Positions 13,349-26,627 of a stretch of 64,000 bases of DNA are shown here, in pieces. Source of the stretch: Enoplosus armatus. Lineage: Eukaryota > Chordata > Actinopteri > Centrarchiformes > Enoplosidae. Each line of letters starts with the position of its first letter. Position 1 is the stretch's first letter. The stretch is taken from contig NC_092188.1 of NCBI RefSeq assembly GCF_043641665.1, positions 19,179,704-19,243,703 on the forward strand, read 5' to 3'. Under the pieces are notes generated by a model, which saw only the letters and a program-made list of their open reading frames with translations, was not told the DNA's origin and ran no database searches. The position numbers and the translations under genes were made by a program.

Positions 13349-14624
13349 GGGGGTGGCGGTGGCGGCAGAGAGAGAGATGGTGTGTACCTGATACTGCTGT
13401 GTTGGCACACCCGTCTGGGATCTGATAAGAGAGCCTCTGGAGCGGTGCTTATTCAAATCAGTGCATGTTCACAGTGAATAGGAGCAGGTAAAGGCAATAA
13501 GATACAATGCGATAACCTTTCTGGAGAGGGAGAGAGAATAGTTTTACACTCTGTTTCACAGCTCTGCTACACTAGATGAGGGATTTTCAGCAGAGCCTAA
13601 TTGATTTGCTTTATCCTGATTTCAACTACAAAACAAAAACCTTTCTTTCACTAGTGCGATCCAGAACGGATGTTAGAGGAGTTCATACAGTTCTGCGATG
13701 CATTACAGTGATTTTATCATTAGGCTTTTTTATTTGCTTTGTAAATTGATCAGCTTTCAACCTCCTCATTGACCGCGTTCGACTGCTGTTTTGGTGTGTG
13801 TTTGTGGACGATAGTATGCGCGCAAGTACATGTGAATGTGCAGTTCCATGCTTATATTAAATACATATTCAAATGTCACATAATCAATTTAGTTTTTAAC
13901 ATTCACCCTCCGTAATCTGTTTTAGACCGACTCTGAGATAAAAGCAGAAATAGGCTCCGGAGTGGGGGTGCTCCTTGTATGTTTGGTGTGAGCGTGTGAG
14001 TGTACGTCTGTGTACATGTCACAAACATAAACATCACATTAAATCAATTTAATTTAATAACACTGATCCGCAGTGATCAGTTTTAGAGCCACTGTGCAGA
14101 AATCTGAAGTGAGGCTTAAAGCTTAATTGCGGAGTCGAGGGTGGTGTGCCAGGAGTCTCAGGGGGTGGGGGGGGTAGGGTTGTAACATATGTTACGTGCA
14201 CTCAGTGCAAGACTCAGTAGTGATAGTGAAACATTGGGGTGAAATGCATCCTCCAAGGGCCTCCGTGTTAATGTGTTTGGCTTGTAGTGAACTCGGTCTC
14301 CTTACATCCCTGCATTTAAAACTACGGCGCCGTAAAACCATCGCCCACACTGAGTGTATTCTGATGATACAAATTATCAACAAAACTGAAAAATGATTAC
14401 AGTAACAACAGTAATTACGGTGACTAATAATTATGAGGCTGCTGTAATATACAAATAATACATTTTTTATTAATTTGCCACTTAAATTTTTAGGTACAAT
14501 TTAGGAAATTAATATTTATGTTTACCACGTTAATTTTAACTGTTGTAATTGGCCGTTCAAATTAATAGGAGACGGTATGTTTGAGTTCTTGTTTGAAAAA
14601 ATGTGTTTGTGCTTTCTTCTCTTT

Positions 14625-14630
<6 letters not shown>

Positions 14631-14698
<68 letters not shown>
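14631..14698. repeat. Compound (GT)n(GA)n microsatellite
   Basis: About 25 bp of GT passes directly into about 43 bp of GA with one C interruption. Confidence 0.9.
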
Positions 14699-15894
14699 AA
14701 GAGAAAATGTGCAGACTTGTGCTTGGTTGTTGATGCAGGTTTTGCGGTCAGAGATGATGAGGTGATGTGTGGTTACAAAAAGTATGCAAAAATAAAATAC
14801 AGAATTATATTGCTCATGTATTCAATATTTATTTTTAAAACCATTTAGTGCTTTTTATCATTATAATAATATAAATTTAAATGCTTTTTTTCATGATATG
14901 ATATGATCTATGATATGATTTTTTCATGCAATGATATTGCAGAATTCTGACATACTATACTTTCCAGTGCAGTAGGCTACTGTGCAGCTCATTACGGTCA
15001 GGAGTCTAATGTGCAGGCTCTCTGGCTAAATGAATATCTTCTCTATTTTCATATTGACTCCCACAGTATGCAGCCTACCAAGTGAACAAGATAATGAAAC
15101 ACCCCCTTTTCCCCTTTGCAACCAAACACCACTAATCTAATATATTAGTCACCCATGCTCGTGTATGGGTGAGCAATTATTCTAAAAAGTTTCCACGCCG
15201 TGCCGAGGTGACAAAGGGAATATGGGCAAGGAGCAGCGCAGACACATTTGACGGCTGCTCTGTGACGCTGATAGGCCAAACGGTGGTGGGAACCCGCCAC
15301 TTTTAATCATGTGGAGGGTGACGGCTTTCATAAGAGCACACCGCGACTCTGACAATTCTAATAAGGAGAGGTGACAGAGAAACTTTCTGTGTTAGCGGCA
15401 AAACAGGGGGAAGGTCTCCTTGTTTTTTTTTTTCATGCGTGTGTTTTTTTTTTTTTTTTTGGTTGAGTATAAGAGACGAATTTCACAATCTGAGACTGGA
15501 TTTGTGGTGAAAGAATGTCAGCATTAATAAAGGGCTCTGGGGACAAGGTCACACGGGTCCCTGTACAGCAGAGCACCCCGAGTCTGTTTGTGGCTTTTGA
15601 GATAGGCAAAACATGCTAAGACGTCTCCCTGTGCATAAGGTAACCGACTGGAGTTTTGCCCGTCAATGTCTCATCGCGCAGTCTAATTTATGATTCTTCA
15701 GCCTTTTTTATTCAAAGACAATCTCGGCTCTAGAAAAAAAGGAAGCGAAAAGGAATGATGCTTTGAGGATATAATTAAAGATATCGTTCAAAGAACAACT
15801 TTTTGCATATTTGAATTATTACTGTCGTTAAAAACCACACAAAATATGGAAATCTGATTGCCGGAAGCACATAAATCAATGATCAGCAAGGCCT

Positions 15895-15965
15895 CAGAGC
15901 CCAATAAATATGGGGAGTTAAATACTTTAAAATGCAAATCACATCTTAAAATTTGCATATGGGTG
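15895..15965. promoter_or_regulatory. Candidate element with an inverted pair of POU octamers
   Basis: ATGCAAAT (15932-15939) and its exact complement ATTTGCAT (15951-15958) face each other across 11 bp in an AT-rich, repeat-free context. CCAATAAAT lies just upstream. Confidence 0.35.
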
Positions 15966-16159
15966 AATTTAAAGGAAGTGTGCCTCCTTAAGACCCTCTG
16001 AGGTAGAAACGGATGGAGCTGGAGGGGGTTCGGGGGGGACACAGACAGGCAGCCGGAGTGGTTTTTTATTTTTTTTCACGTTGTCATTGGTCAAGTTGTT
16101 GGATCGCTCTAAATGATAGCAGCTGAAGTGGGCTGACAGACACGACTGCATCTCTTTTG

Positions 16160-16400
16160 TGGATCCAGAAAGTGCCTTAAGTGATCTGAATAATTAGGAG
16201 TTAATTATTCTTCATCCATCTAAATCAGAAAGGGACAGATATGGGAATGGAATTTATAATTTTAGCCCGACGTCCTGTCTTGTTCTAATGTGGTAAACTA
16301 AAGTGACTGTGAATAATACCTACTGACCTTCGAGTAATTACGCCTCGCCTGGCAATTTGCTTGCTGTTGCTAATTGAGGGTATTGATTCAGTGAGATTCA
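16160..16400. promoter_or_regulatory. Candidate conserved non-coding element, homeodomain-type
   Basis: The block contains a perfect 9-bp inverted repeat GAATAATTA-GGAGT-TAATTATTC (16188-16210), then GAGTAATTACG and GCTAATTGAGG. It has no simple repeats. TAATTA cores are typical homeodomain sites. Conservation could not be tested. Confidence 0.4.
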
Positions 16401-17538
16401 TATTAAAAATACATATGTTTTATGGCTGGGATTTTTGGTCTTCTGGTTGTCTTTAATGTATTATTAATCCTTATTTTTTATTTAATTTTTTTAACAATAA
16501 TTAGCAGACAGGATGTGCTACACCGGAGGGTTGGAGTACTTTCTTTGTCCTACTCCTACCCACTGTTGCAGGCAGTGTATATTTGGCAAACTTTTTGCTG
16601 AATGAGTTTTTCGTGCTGTATGAAGCACATTACATTGACAATTTCTTTTCTATCAAATGATAATGATGCCTGCAGTAGCAAAACAGTGATACATTTATTA
16701 TAAATTGTAAATAATTTTCTGCAAGGCTTCTACATGAAGGCTATGATCCCGCTAGTTTAGCATACCCCCCCCCCCCGTGTTGTTTTCCCCCTCAGACATT
16801 TAAAGACGCTCTGGCGGCACCACTGGATCAATGGACATGATGTCTCTTTGTGCATTAACACTCAGGTTAGAGTGTTAGGTTAAAAACCTGCCTAGCACCT
16901 CCCTGGGAAAAAAAAAAGACAAGAGAGAGAGAAAAATCAATTTACCCTGTGGAGTCAGAGGGGCGATATGTTGGTTCTGAAGGCATCCCTTTACCAATAT
17001 GCGTGTGTGTGTGTGTGAGTAACGCGGGGGTGGCCGTGACTGTCACTCGTGAGTGTTTGCATGTGTGAATGCCCTTCTTGTGGCGCCTGCAGGTATTGAC
17101 CAGTACAGAGGACGAGGTGGTTTGCTTCAAACACATCTCTCCACCCTCTTTAGCCCGTAATATTTTAAGCCTTTTCGACCAGCGGAGCTCCAGTGGCAGC
17201 TCACAGCCTCGTAATAACCCAGATAGGGATCGATGGCGCTGGATTTAGGCACTTACCCCTGCTAAAACTGGTAAACTCATTTGTCTTTCCCGAGCAGCGT
17301 TCTCTCCGTTGTTTAAGGAGACACTTAAAAGAATCTCCTGAATTAAGATAATGTGACTGTTGGTGTGTGATCAGGCAGCCTCAACTGAAAGGACAAGCAG
17401 CTTTAGCTCTTTTATTAGCTCTCTGTTTAAGGGGCCATACATGTTTTGACGGAGTCCAACTCTCTTTATTTTATTTCTGTCATGCCGATTAGTGTGCCAG
17501 GGAACACCCGCTCTGCTCCCACCCCCTCCCCACTGGAC

Positions 17539-17540
<2 letters not shown>

Positions 17541-17613
<73 letters not shown>
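17541..17613. repeat. (GT)n microsatellite
   Basis: A pure GT tract of about 73 bp. It is followed at once by a related compound repeat to 17695. Confidence 0.95.
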
Positions 17614-17621
<8 letters not shown>

Positions 17622-17695
17622 TGTGAGAGAGAGTGTGAGAGAGAGTGTGTGAGAGAGTGTGTGAGAGAGTGAGAGAGAGAGAGAGAGAGAGAGAC
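17614..17695. repeat. (GAGAGAGTGT)n compound minisatellite
   Basis: Several 10- to 12-bp units of GAGAGAGTGT type, ending in a pure GA tract. The open frames across it on both strands are low-complexity and not genes. Confidence 0.85.
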
Positions 17696-18773
17696 TGTGT
17701 TAAACATGCCAGCTCTAAACGAGATGGACCAAAGTGTGATGGCCCTGCTGCTCCTCGCGTTCAAGCCTACATGAACGCCTCAACACAAATTCTTGGTGAA
17801 GGACTCAATGGATGCCGTGAAATCATATTTGCTGTACAGCTAATGGCATGGGACTGGTTCTGCTAGAATGTTCCTCAGAGCAAGAAAACACGTCATTTGG
17901 CTATAATGCACACTGACCATTTACACTTTACCACGCACAGACTGTACTGTATGGATGTTGTAGTGCTGTGCATGGACACTTAACAGGACAGGCTATGTTT
18001 TCAGGAATTTAGACATGTTAAAAAATGAAATGAACATGAAATGTTTTTTAAATGAAACAGCTATATTTTTCATTTCAGGAATTTATTAATATAAATTAAT
18101 ATTTCCACCAATAATTACTTTTTACTGATTACTGTGTCTGACTTGCAATTCAAGTAATAAAAGCATGAAAATCAGAAAATCAGGGGACACACACACACAC
18201 TGTACAGCAGCCAGTGTTGTCAGCACACAGGGAAGGGAGTCTTTAGAGGTGGATGCTGTTGAAGGTGCCTTGTCTGGGGGAAGTATGACGAAGTGTCATG
18301 TTCAGTCGGGGGGGGGGGGGGTATTGTTAAAAACAAAGGAAGGAAAGAAAGGAAGAGCTGTTTTGTTGAGTCAGAAAAGTGACTCCTATGAGAAGAAGAA
18401 GAAGAAAAAAAAAGACTAGAACTTCCAAACTTCAAACAGACCTTTTTATCTTTTTAGCCCACCTCCCACCACACGCACATTCAACCCCCCTGGCGTCATA
18501 TGGGCATCTCTTTCCCTCTCTCTCTCTCCTTCCTCCTCCGTGTGAAACTACAAAGGGCCGTCCGTCCGAAGGAGCCACTCTGCCGTGGGTGCCGCTGGGT
18601 GCTGCTGCTGGTGGTAATTAGGCGTCACAACACTTAGGCCGGGTGTCTCGCACGGCGCTGAATTCCTCCTGACGTGACAGAGGGATGGAAGAGTTATTCA
18701 GCTCTGCAGTTTCTTCTGCCCTGCTGGTCATCTGTCCTCTTCAGGGCCGATCAGCCTAAACAGCCCACCCAAC

Positions 18774-18784
<11 letters not shown>

Positions 18785-18819
<35 letters not shown>

Positions 18820-18836
18820 ACCCCCCCTACCCCCCC
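18785..18836. repeat. (CA)n microsatellite followed by C-runs
   Basis: About 30 bp of CA, then CCCTTA and two 7-C runs separated by TA. The C-runs could form a quadruplex on the minus strand. Confidence 0.85.
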
Positions 18837-20296
18837 TACCAACCCTTCCAAACACCCGGAGGCAGAAGAGAGAGGCAGTGTGTTAGAGAGAGAGATATAA
18901 AGGCCTCGAGGGGTAAGGAGGGTGGTGGTGGGGGGGAGTGTGTGTGTGTGGTTGGAAGGTGGGGGGGGGTCTTAGTCAATATTCTGCATCACTAACTGTA
19001 CAGACAATATAGATCAATATGAGGTGAAGGCACATATATTTTACTAATTACTGCAATAATTAAAAGGGTCTGTTGTGATTAAAATAAAATCAGTACATGG
19101 TCAATTTTTAGCCAAATGGATTCAGACTAATCCTGTTTCAGCCTTGTTGCTCCCTTGTCATAAAATCATTTGAGAAAACAACATTAGTGAGGTGAAGGTT
19201 TTTTTTCTCCCAGCTCTCTTGATAGGTCAATCACACAGACCCTTGGGACAAGATGAGGGAATAACTTTCTCAGTTTCTTGTTATTGTCACAGCTGACGTG
19301 CTAATTAGTGGAAACGCACCTGAATCTGATCCGATTTGGTTACTTAATTCACATAAAGAATTTAAATTGCTGTTAAAAACTGTACTTGTAGGTGGTTTTG
19401 AAGGGTTTGAATCGGCGGCGCCGTTAATGCTTCTTTAGTTATGTGGTTTATATTTGCATATAGTTGTCGATTCTCTTATTAATTAAACTCATATGATAAC
19501 AACAAAAGGTTTGATTAAATAATGAAGAAGGCAGGACTGGCTGTGGAGGGGGTGGAGGGGTGGGGGTGCAGGCTTTGGGAGAAATATGCTGTGGCAGTAA
19601 ATTCAGAGTTTGTGTGGCGTGCCGAGCATAACGCCGGGCTACAGGAGGGAGAGACATGCTGCTTTCATGTCCCTAAGCCATGTTCACGTCCACTGAAGAC
19701 TTCTGTTTTTACACAGGTAGGCAGTTTGGGGACTATCTCAGTAAGGAAGAAGGGGGGGGTAAAAAAAAAAAAGAAGACATGAGAGGAATCAAAGGATGTT
19801 CCCCCTTTTAATAATGTAACAAATATTCTAATTTCTAAAAATAAAACCTCCTCTTCATCCTTCCTGCTAATCTGAGCAGTAATTTATTCCGACCCAAGGC
19901 CATATTAGTATGCTAGCCAAGGGCAAAATGGTTACGACAAGACCAAGTTCCCTCAAAAAAACTTATACACATAAAAAGAGAGTGAAAAGATCAGGCTGCA
20001 ACTTGTAGACACCTCCCCAAATTCGGATTGGGTCGTAGCTAATTGGCTACAGTGGATTGTAATTACTACAGAACATAAAACATAATACTGTAGCCTCATT
20101 TTTTGTTATTTTTAAAATAATTCCAAGCAATAGCTACACTAACATAGTAACGAACACAAAATTATGATTTTTTTTCATATTAAATTAAAAGAAAAAGTGC
20201 AAGGTAACATAGTTTTAGAGCTAAAATAAATGTAGCATAAAACAGTGCTTGGCTCTGCTCACGCAAGCATTTTTTATTCCTGATTAATTGCATCTG

Positions 20297-20412
<116 letters not shown>

Positions 20413-20588
20413 ACATGGATATATTGATGCCATTTTATGAAAGGCAATTGAGCAATGGGACTTTGTACCAACCATCAAACAGACACTTCATTATGGGAGC
20501 AGTGATAACAAATACATTGTGTAGGATAATGATGGCAGTGGTTCATATTGTTCATTATACATCTGGGTGTCACACGGCACTTGGAATT

Positions 20589-20590
<2 letters not shown>

Positions 20591-20619
<29 letters not shown>
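20591..20619. repeat. (TG)n microsatellite
   Basis: A pure TG tract of 29 bp. Confidence 0.95.
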
Positions 20620-21224
20620 CTTTGTTTTTGTCATTTTACAACATCATGTTTCAGCAAATTAACGTCGGAACCATTGGGAAGAAAAATACGCCACCATTTG
20701 CCATCGGTGACAAACAATATATTTTGGATAATGATTGCATCTATTGGCTTCATTTGTAAATGTGAGGTAATGAATTTCCTTTTGTGAGCAATGAAAGCAA
20801 ACAGAGATATTATGTCACTTTGCTTGAATAGGCCTACTGGATGCATGATGGGCTGTCTTTCGATGATAAACTATATCTGTAAGAAAGAAATACATTCTTT
20901 TTATCGCAAGAACATGCTAAATAAGTGCCCTGTATGTAAAGAATAAATATTCCTATAGATTCTAATGCTGTGCAGACACTCTGGCGATGTCCCGTGCAGA
21001 AAGTGGGAGGTGTGTGATGTGGAGTCTGACTGGTGGAGGCCTCCAGCGTGTTGGCTGCCTCCGACTTGTGGACCTGTCAAAGGTTTTGGGGCATTGGACT
21101 GAGTCGATGCCTGCCACACACATGTCATGCCTTCCCTCCCTGATGAGCCCTGCAGTTACGCAATCAACAGTATTATTGCTTGGAAATGTATATATTTAAT
21201 TTGTGAAACAATGACAGTTTTGCT

Positions 21225-21312
21225 TGATTTATGGCGCAAGGCAAGGTTTAATTAATTGAAAAATGCATATTACCCCGTGACTTAATTATTAGCTAATTAA
21301 TCACCGGGTACT
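21225..21312. promoter_or_regulatory. Near-palindromic TAAT-rich element
   Basis: TACCCCGTGA (21271-21280) and TCACCGGGTA (21301-21310) form inverted arms matching at 9 of 10 positions around the 20-bp core CTTAATTATTAGCTAATTAA. TTTAATTAATTG lies 24 bp upstream. Confidence 0.4.
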
Positions 21313-21459
21313 TGTTCAGTGTTCCCCCTCCTTTTCCTCCTCTTTTCAGGCATATTTCTGTGTGTGTCTGACACTTGAATTTCCTCCCGGGGTCATTTTT
21401 ATGTGAGGTCATGCTTTTTCTTCCTGAGTGGCTGTTGAGATGGAGAACATGCGCCGTGG

Positions 21460-21489
21460 AAAGCCTTCAGTAAAGCCTTCGGTAAAGCC
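21460..21489. repeat. 12-bp tandem repeat, 2.5 copies
   Basis: AAAGCCTTCAGT, then AAAGCCTTCGGT, then AAAGCC. One substitution separates the two full units. Confidence 0.85.
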
Positions 21490-22788
21490 GGACGGCACAC
21501 GGCTCAGGTGAAAACGCACTGAAGAGAGTGAGTCTTGACATCACATATTGAGAGTGTGAATACAGCATTCAGGACAGGATTAATGGTGTGTTTTGAAGTC
21601 TTCAGTGTGGAGAATATTAGAGCAGCTGAGGTCACATGAAACCCTCCAACCTGACGAGTCATTTCGTTAACTTCATAACGGGCCCTGTGTGAATATTGAC
21701 ATTTACATGTACCTTTAGCCTTACCTCTAGTTTCCCTGTCTTTCTGGGATTCCTGCTGAATTAGAAAAAAATAAGAATGCTACCAACACAGTTTACACAC
21801 GTCCACCGGACTATTCTGATGCCGAAACATCAAGCATTTATGCACAGGGGGGAGGAAACCAGCATGTAACCAATACCTTCTCTAGCGCTGAACCCAATCA
21901 GCCAAATGATGTGGCCTTAACCCTGGAGACCTGGCTGTGGCTTCTAAATATGGCAAAATGATCACACACACACAGATATAAAGGCATACATGCACTAATA
22001 CACACTCACCCGATCACACATGCATTCACAAATTATAGTCTACACTTCAAACTCTATGAAAGGGACAACCGCCGGCTTGTTGCACACATAGAAAGTATTC
22101 ATATCTTCTGTAGTAGCCTTGGGAAGCACAATTTGCTAAAGATGTAAGCTGATCTTTGGGGTCATGGTCAAGAGTGGTGAATAAACGTCTCACTGTTACA
22201 GCTGTCAGTGGTTTGCCTCTCACTGGTGGAGAGTCTAAATAGTAGTATTTATGTCAGTTGGTTTTCTACTGAAAATGCAGGGCAGGTTGATCGGAAGATC
22301 AAGGATTTCCCCTCATGAGAGCTTCTCCAGATAGCTGCTGTGAGGAAATGATAGGGGAATGGATGCATTGAATGCAAGCATGTAAGAAAGAGGAGGAGGT
22401 GTGGCTGCGACTAAAGGCCGGCCTGCCAAAACACCTTACCCCTAACACCCATTCAGCCTGCCTGGCCGCTATCCGGCCCCCGTGTGTCTGTGCCTGGTAA
22501 TGGTAAGCGTTTTAAACTATTAAAGCTGCTGTGAAAAAGGCCCGTTTGAGTGCAGAGCTGTCAGTCTGCAATGAGGCAATTGGGGGTGGGGGGCTGTCAT
22601 GGCTGTCACTCAATGGGAGGATGAGAACTGTTTGGCCCTAATGGATTCCTCCAGGCGGACGGCTTACACGGCGGCTAGAAGTAAAATCGATGCGTTGTCA
22701 TGAGCGAGTGAGGCATCATCAAACGGCCAGGTGGACGGGGAGGAAAGGAAGGGGAGGCCTGCCCGGGTAGTTACGTCTATATCTCAGC

Positions 22789-22791
<3 letters not shown>

Positions 22792-22869
<78 letters not shown>
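22792..22869. repeat. (TG)n microsatellite
   Basis: A pure TG tract of about 78 bp. Confidence 0.95.
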
Positions 22870-22870
<1 letters not shown>

Positions 22871-25800
22871 TTTGGAAAGGAGAGAAGAGACAGACAGATG
22901 CTCGGCTCAGCTTTACACGCCCAATGGGGCCTCTGCTATGATTGTAAGCATGAAAGGGGGCTCTGACCTCCATCATCTCTGTTGCTTTTATTTTCCGGTT
23001 CTCTTGGAATCGGACACAGATACACACAGACATACCCGCACACACATACACATAGATAAATGTGAAGCTGTGCAGACAGGGGTATATTGCCCTGGCAAAA
23101 GTCAAACATCATCTTGTAGGCAAAATCACTTTTCATAGACCAGATTTCTATTCAGTGATTCCAGGTTTTGACTAGAACCTGCAGATAATGCGGCAACTAG
23201 ATTCCCAAAGAGGCCAAATGGTTTAACAGCTGGTGACAGAATTTCAAGCACATCTTAGTTAAAATATTTAATGTGGCAAGAGGCACAGTCTGGAAAATCC
23301 TGACCATATGAGATGAACATGGGCAGGAGAAAAGAAGAAGGAGTAAATGGCAATTTTGAAGCTTACCAATGGTGACAGACGACAAGATGTTTCCTAAAAT
23401 AAAGATCACATCATCCTAAAATAACCAAAGAACAGAGCCAATGTAGTTATAAAACCAAAAAGGTACAGAAAATATATAAAATACATTATTTTATTGTAGT
23501 AAAGCCCCAGAAACTCTCTCTTTGAATGAGGATTGAAGCTCAGAGGTCACCTAACTCTATACTTGTACAGGTTGTTATGTGCACATTGCTATTTTATCCA
23601 TTGCCTGTATGTTAAGAGAGACAGAGCTCACTCACTTTCTTTGAAACACAAACAGACAACCATTAAGTGTTTCAGCTTACTTTACCTCTCCTTACTATTT
23701 ACCCTGGTGGGGACAGGCCTCCGGGAGTAATGACGGGGCCACCCTTCTGGCCCCCGACTGGGGCCCGGGGGAGAGGTCCAGGCCCATTGATTGGCAGGTA
23801 GAGTTGGACGAGATTGCTCCAAGCTGGCTGTAGGCAGGCTGCTGATGCTGAGCAGAGATGCTGGTGTTCAACTTCCTCACTTGGCCTCTCTGTCTGGGCT
23901 CAGTCAGCCGGCCTGCCTCTTGCCGTCTTCACGTTACATTTAAGGAACAAGTCTGGTGATGTGATATATTTTTGTTATTGTCAAGAAATGCCATGAAAAG
24001 CATTACAAAACAAACAATGATTTGATGCTACTAACAAGTATTGCCTGCATAGCCTGTACACTGTTGCACTGGGTCACATGTTCCTTCCTTACAATGAAAA
24101 TGGGTCGATCCCATATACACTGTCCTGCTATCTGAAGCACTCACTGGAGCACCAAATCCATAGTGGAAAATAATCCTTCACAAATTCTCTGTTGACCCCT
24201 GTTTGTAACAGTGGAAAAATAACATTGCCAAGCTGTTTATTTTTTTTAGCCTTAACCCGTTTTTAAGACTAAGAACTAATGGACATTTGTCAATAAGGCC
24301 AACCTTATTATTTACTGTTGCGTGGTGAACAGTACTGGGCACTTAGCTTTTATAATAACGTGTTGTACAACATTATGTAGTTCATGTAATTCCAAATGTT
24401 CTGGTCTTTTCTCTGAGCCTTTAATCAACTAAAACTAGTGAAAGTCTTTAAGATTGCTTAAACGTTGCAGATTGCACAGACTGACACGTTTGTGGCTGCC
24501 GAGTAAAATCCTGCATAATGCAGGAATATTCCTTTTTTGGTCTTATATACAACTAGATTGATCTATTTCACTAAACGTATTCGATAAAGTTGTATTGAAG
24601 TGGGTATTTCTTCTCTCAGTTTGTTCAACGCTCTACCAATCTGCAGTTTAGAACTTGAGTCAAGACACTCTCAGTGCTCCTCTTGTTAGCCTTTGGAAAC
24701 AGGAATTTCTTCTCTTTATTGCTGAACACATGAAAGAGTTGGTGTTGATTAAGGAGGCCTTTTAAGCTGTGAAAGCCCTAAATGTGCTGTGTCCTTAGTA
24801 AGATGAAAAGGAGTCGAACTTAGCCGGAGTTGTTTCTTACCTTAGCTCTTCCAATGGGAGAACCTTTGGGAGGATGCCTAAGAGAGAGACAAACTAGAAG
24901 CCCTTATTCTCTATGCTAATTTCTCCACATTTTACTTGTAATTATGCCCCAGCATCCTCTTTTCTTTCTCTTTCCTCTCTTTTCTTCTCCAACTGCACCC
25001 TCCCTCCTTGTCTCTTATTGCTGAAGAAACATTTTCCTGCTTACTCCATCTTCATCATTTTCAAACACCAGCCACATCTTTTAGACCTTGCTCTTCTGTT
25101 CAACAAAGAGTATTTGATTATTTCCATCCTTATAGGGGTAGTTCCTCCTAGATGAAACAAAATACATTTTCGTTTCTTACTTCATCGCTGCAGAGTGAAT
25201 TGGAACAACATGGCCCTTTATCGATGCGCTATGGATGTCTGTTCAAGCCAAAGTGTTTTGTGGTGACGTATGTCCCCTTTCTCCTTCTAAAGTGTCACTT
25301 CCCCTCCATCTCAATGCTGCCATTGCCCATATTTATTTTATCTCGGTAATGTGGGTCACCCCTGTATGGCGGCCATCAGCGAGGCACAGTCAAATAGCTG
25401 TGTCTGAAGCCTACCTTTGGCATGATTTATGGGCCGGTGTGACGCTCAGCTCTCAGAAGGACCGCCATTGTCCTGCTACAGCTCTCAACTCCCGACGTAG
25501 GGGCGCTTTGTCTGCGCTGAGGCAAACCAGACCCCCGTCTTTTAAAAAGAATCAAATTATTTCATCATGTTGGAAATGAAAAGGCTGTAATTACTCCTAA
25601 TTAGACCCTGACTTTTTCCCTTTTCTTCTTTCTTTCCCTTCTTCTCCTCCTCTCTTTTCTCACTGCGGAGTTTCGGAGGTGAATTCGTTTTCCAGAGGGT
25701 TCGAGATTGCTCCAAATCAGAGCCGTTAGAGTGGAGAGTAGGAAACAATTTTCTGTTCAGTTTGAAATTGATTAATATAGGCTTTTGACAGCTCTTCTGG

Positions 25801-26627
25801 CTTTGATATTCGGTGAGAGGGGAGGTCTGAAGTGGTGTGATGACACTGTAATGTTTGTTTTAAAGCCCTACCTTAATGGGGCTGGCTCCACAATGTCATG
25901 ATGTTTCACAAGCCAGGGGAAAAATGAGAAGCAAAACACACCATTTGGGGAGTGTTAAAGCATATGTCTGTGTTTGTGTGTGAGCGTCTACATGTGTGAA
26001 GCCTTGGTGGACCATCTACCTCATTGCGCTGGTTAGAGAGTGTGTGTGTCTGTGCTGCCGTGTAAGGTTTCCCTTCCAATAACACCCCTCCATGCTGGAG
26101 AGCACCAGCCTAATGGCCGGCTATCACGGAAAATCATTTTCTGCCCGTCAACCATTTACATGTATCTTTACCACACAAGTCTTGTCGTTTTAGGCGGCAC
26201 AACAATTTGCTAAGCAAATCCACTCACCATTTATCTATCAGGGGGGAGGCTGTTGGTGTGTGTGTGTGTGTCTGGAGAAAGTTGGGGGGGTTGGCGGCTG
26301 GTGGAGGAGGGCTTTTCAGAGGAGGTGGGGGAGCATTGAGGGAAGCAAATATTTTCTCTGGCTTGCGACAGCACAGTGAAAACACACTCCTGATGCTGAT
26401 GTGTATTAGAAGTGAGCCGGGCAAATATTAGCACTGCCTTACAGTGGCAGAGTGGTGGCGTGGGGATGCTGATGTGTGTGTGTATGTGATGGGAGGAGTT
26501 TACTGGGCTGCTGTGCTATATAACACTGGTGGATTTCAAAAAAAATGCCACAACATAATGATGTACTCTTATTTCTAACGTCATTTCTATGTTATTTTTT
26601 TGAAGGAAGAATTTTAAAGTAATGAGT

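Larger units (their letters stand above)
8108..17540 (+). other. Giant intron, part 2: mixed unique DNA, microsatellites and candidate regulatory blocks
   Basis: No exon is recognised. The part holds GA and TCTCTG microsatellites, a probable interspersed-repeat fragment at 9121-9197, a G-rich quadruplex-capable stretch at 12510-12537, C and T runs, and TAAT-rich unique blocks. The clearest blocks are at 8225-8360, 15180-15400, 15895-15965 and 16160-16400. A 175-codon open frame at 11241-11768 shows no protein family that I recognise. Confidence 0.6.

Noticed and set aside
17489..17764. Thr/His/Ser-rich open frames on both strands
   Set aside because: They are translations of the GT and GAGAGAGTGT repeats.
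18815..18849. Telomere-like C-rich repeat
   Set aside because: The units are CCCCCCCTA, not the vertebrate CCCTAA, and there are only two. It is a C-run variant next to a CA tract.
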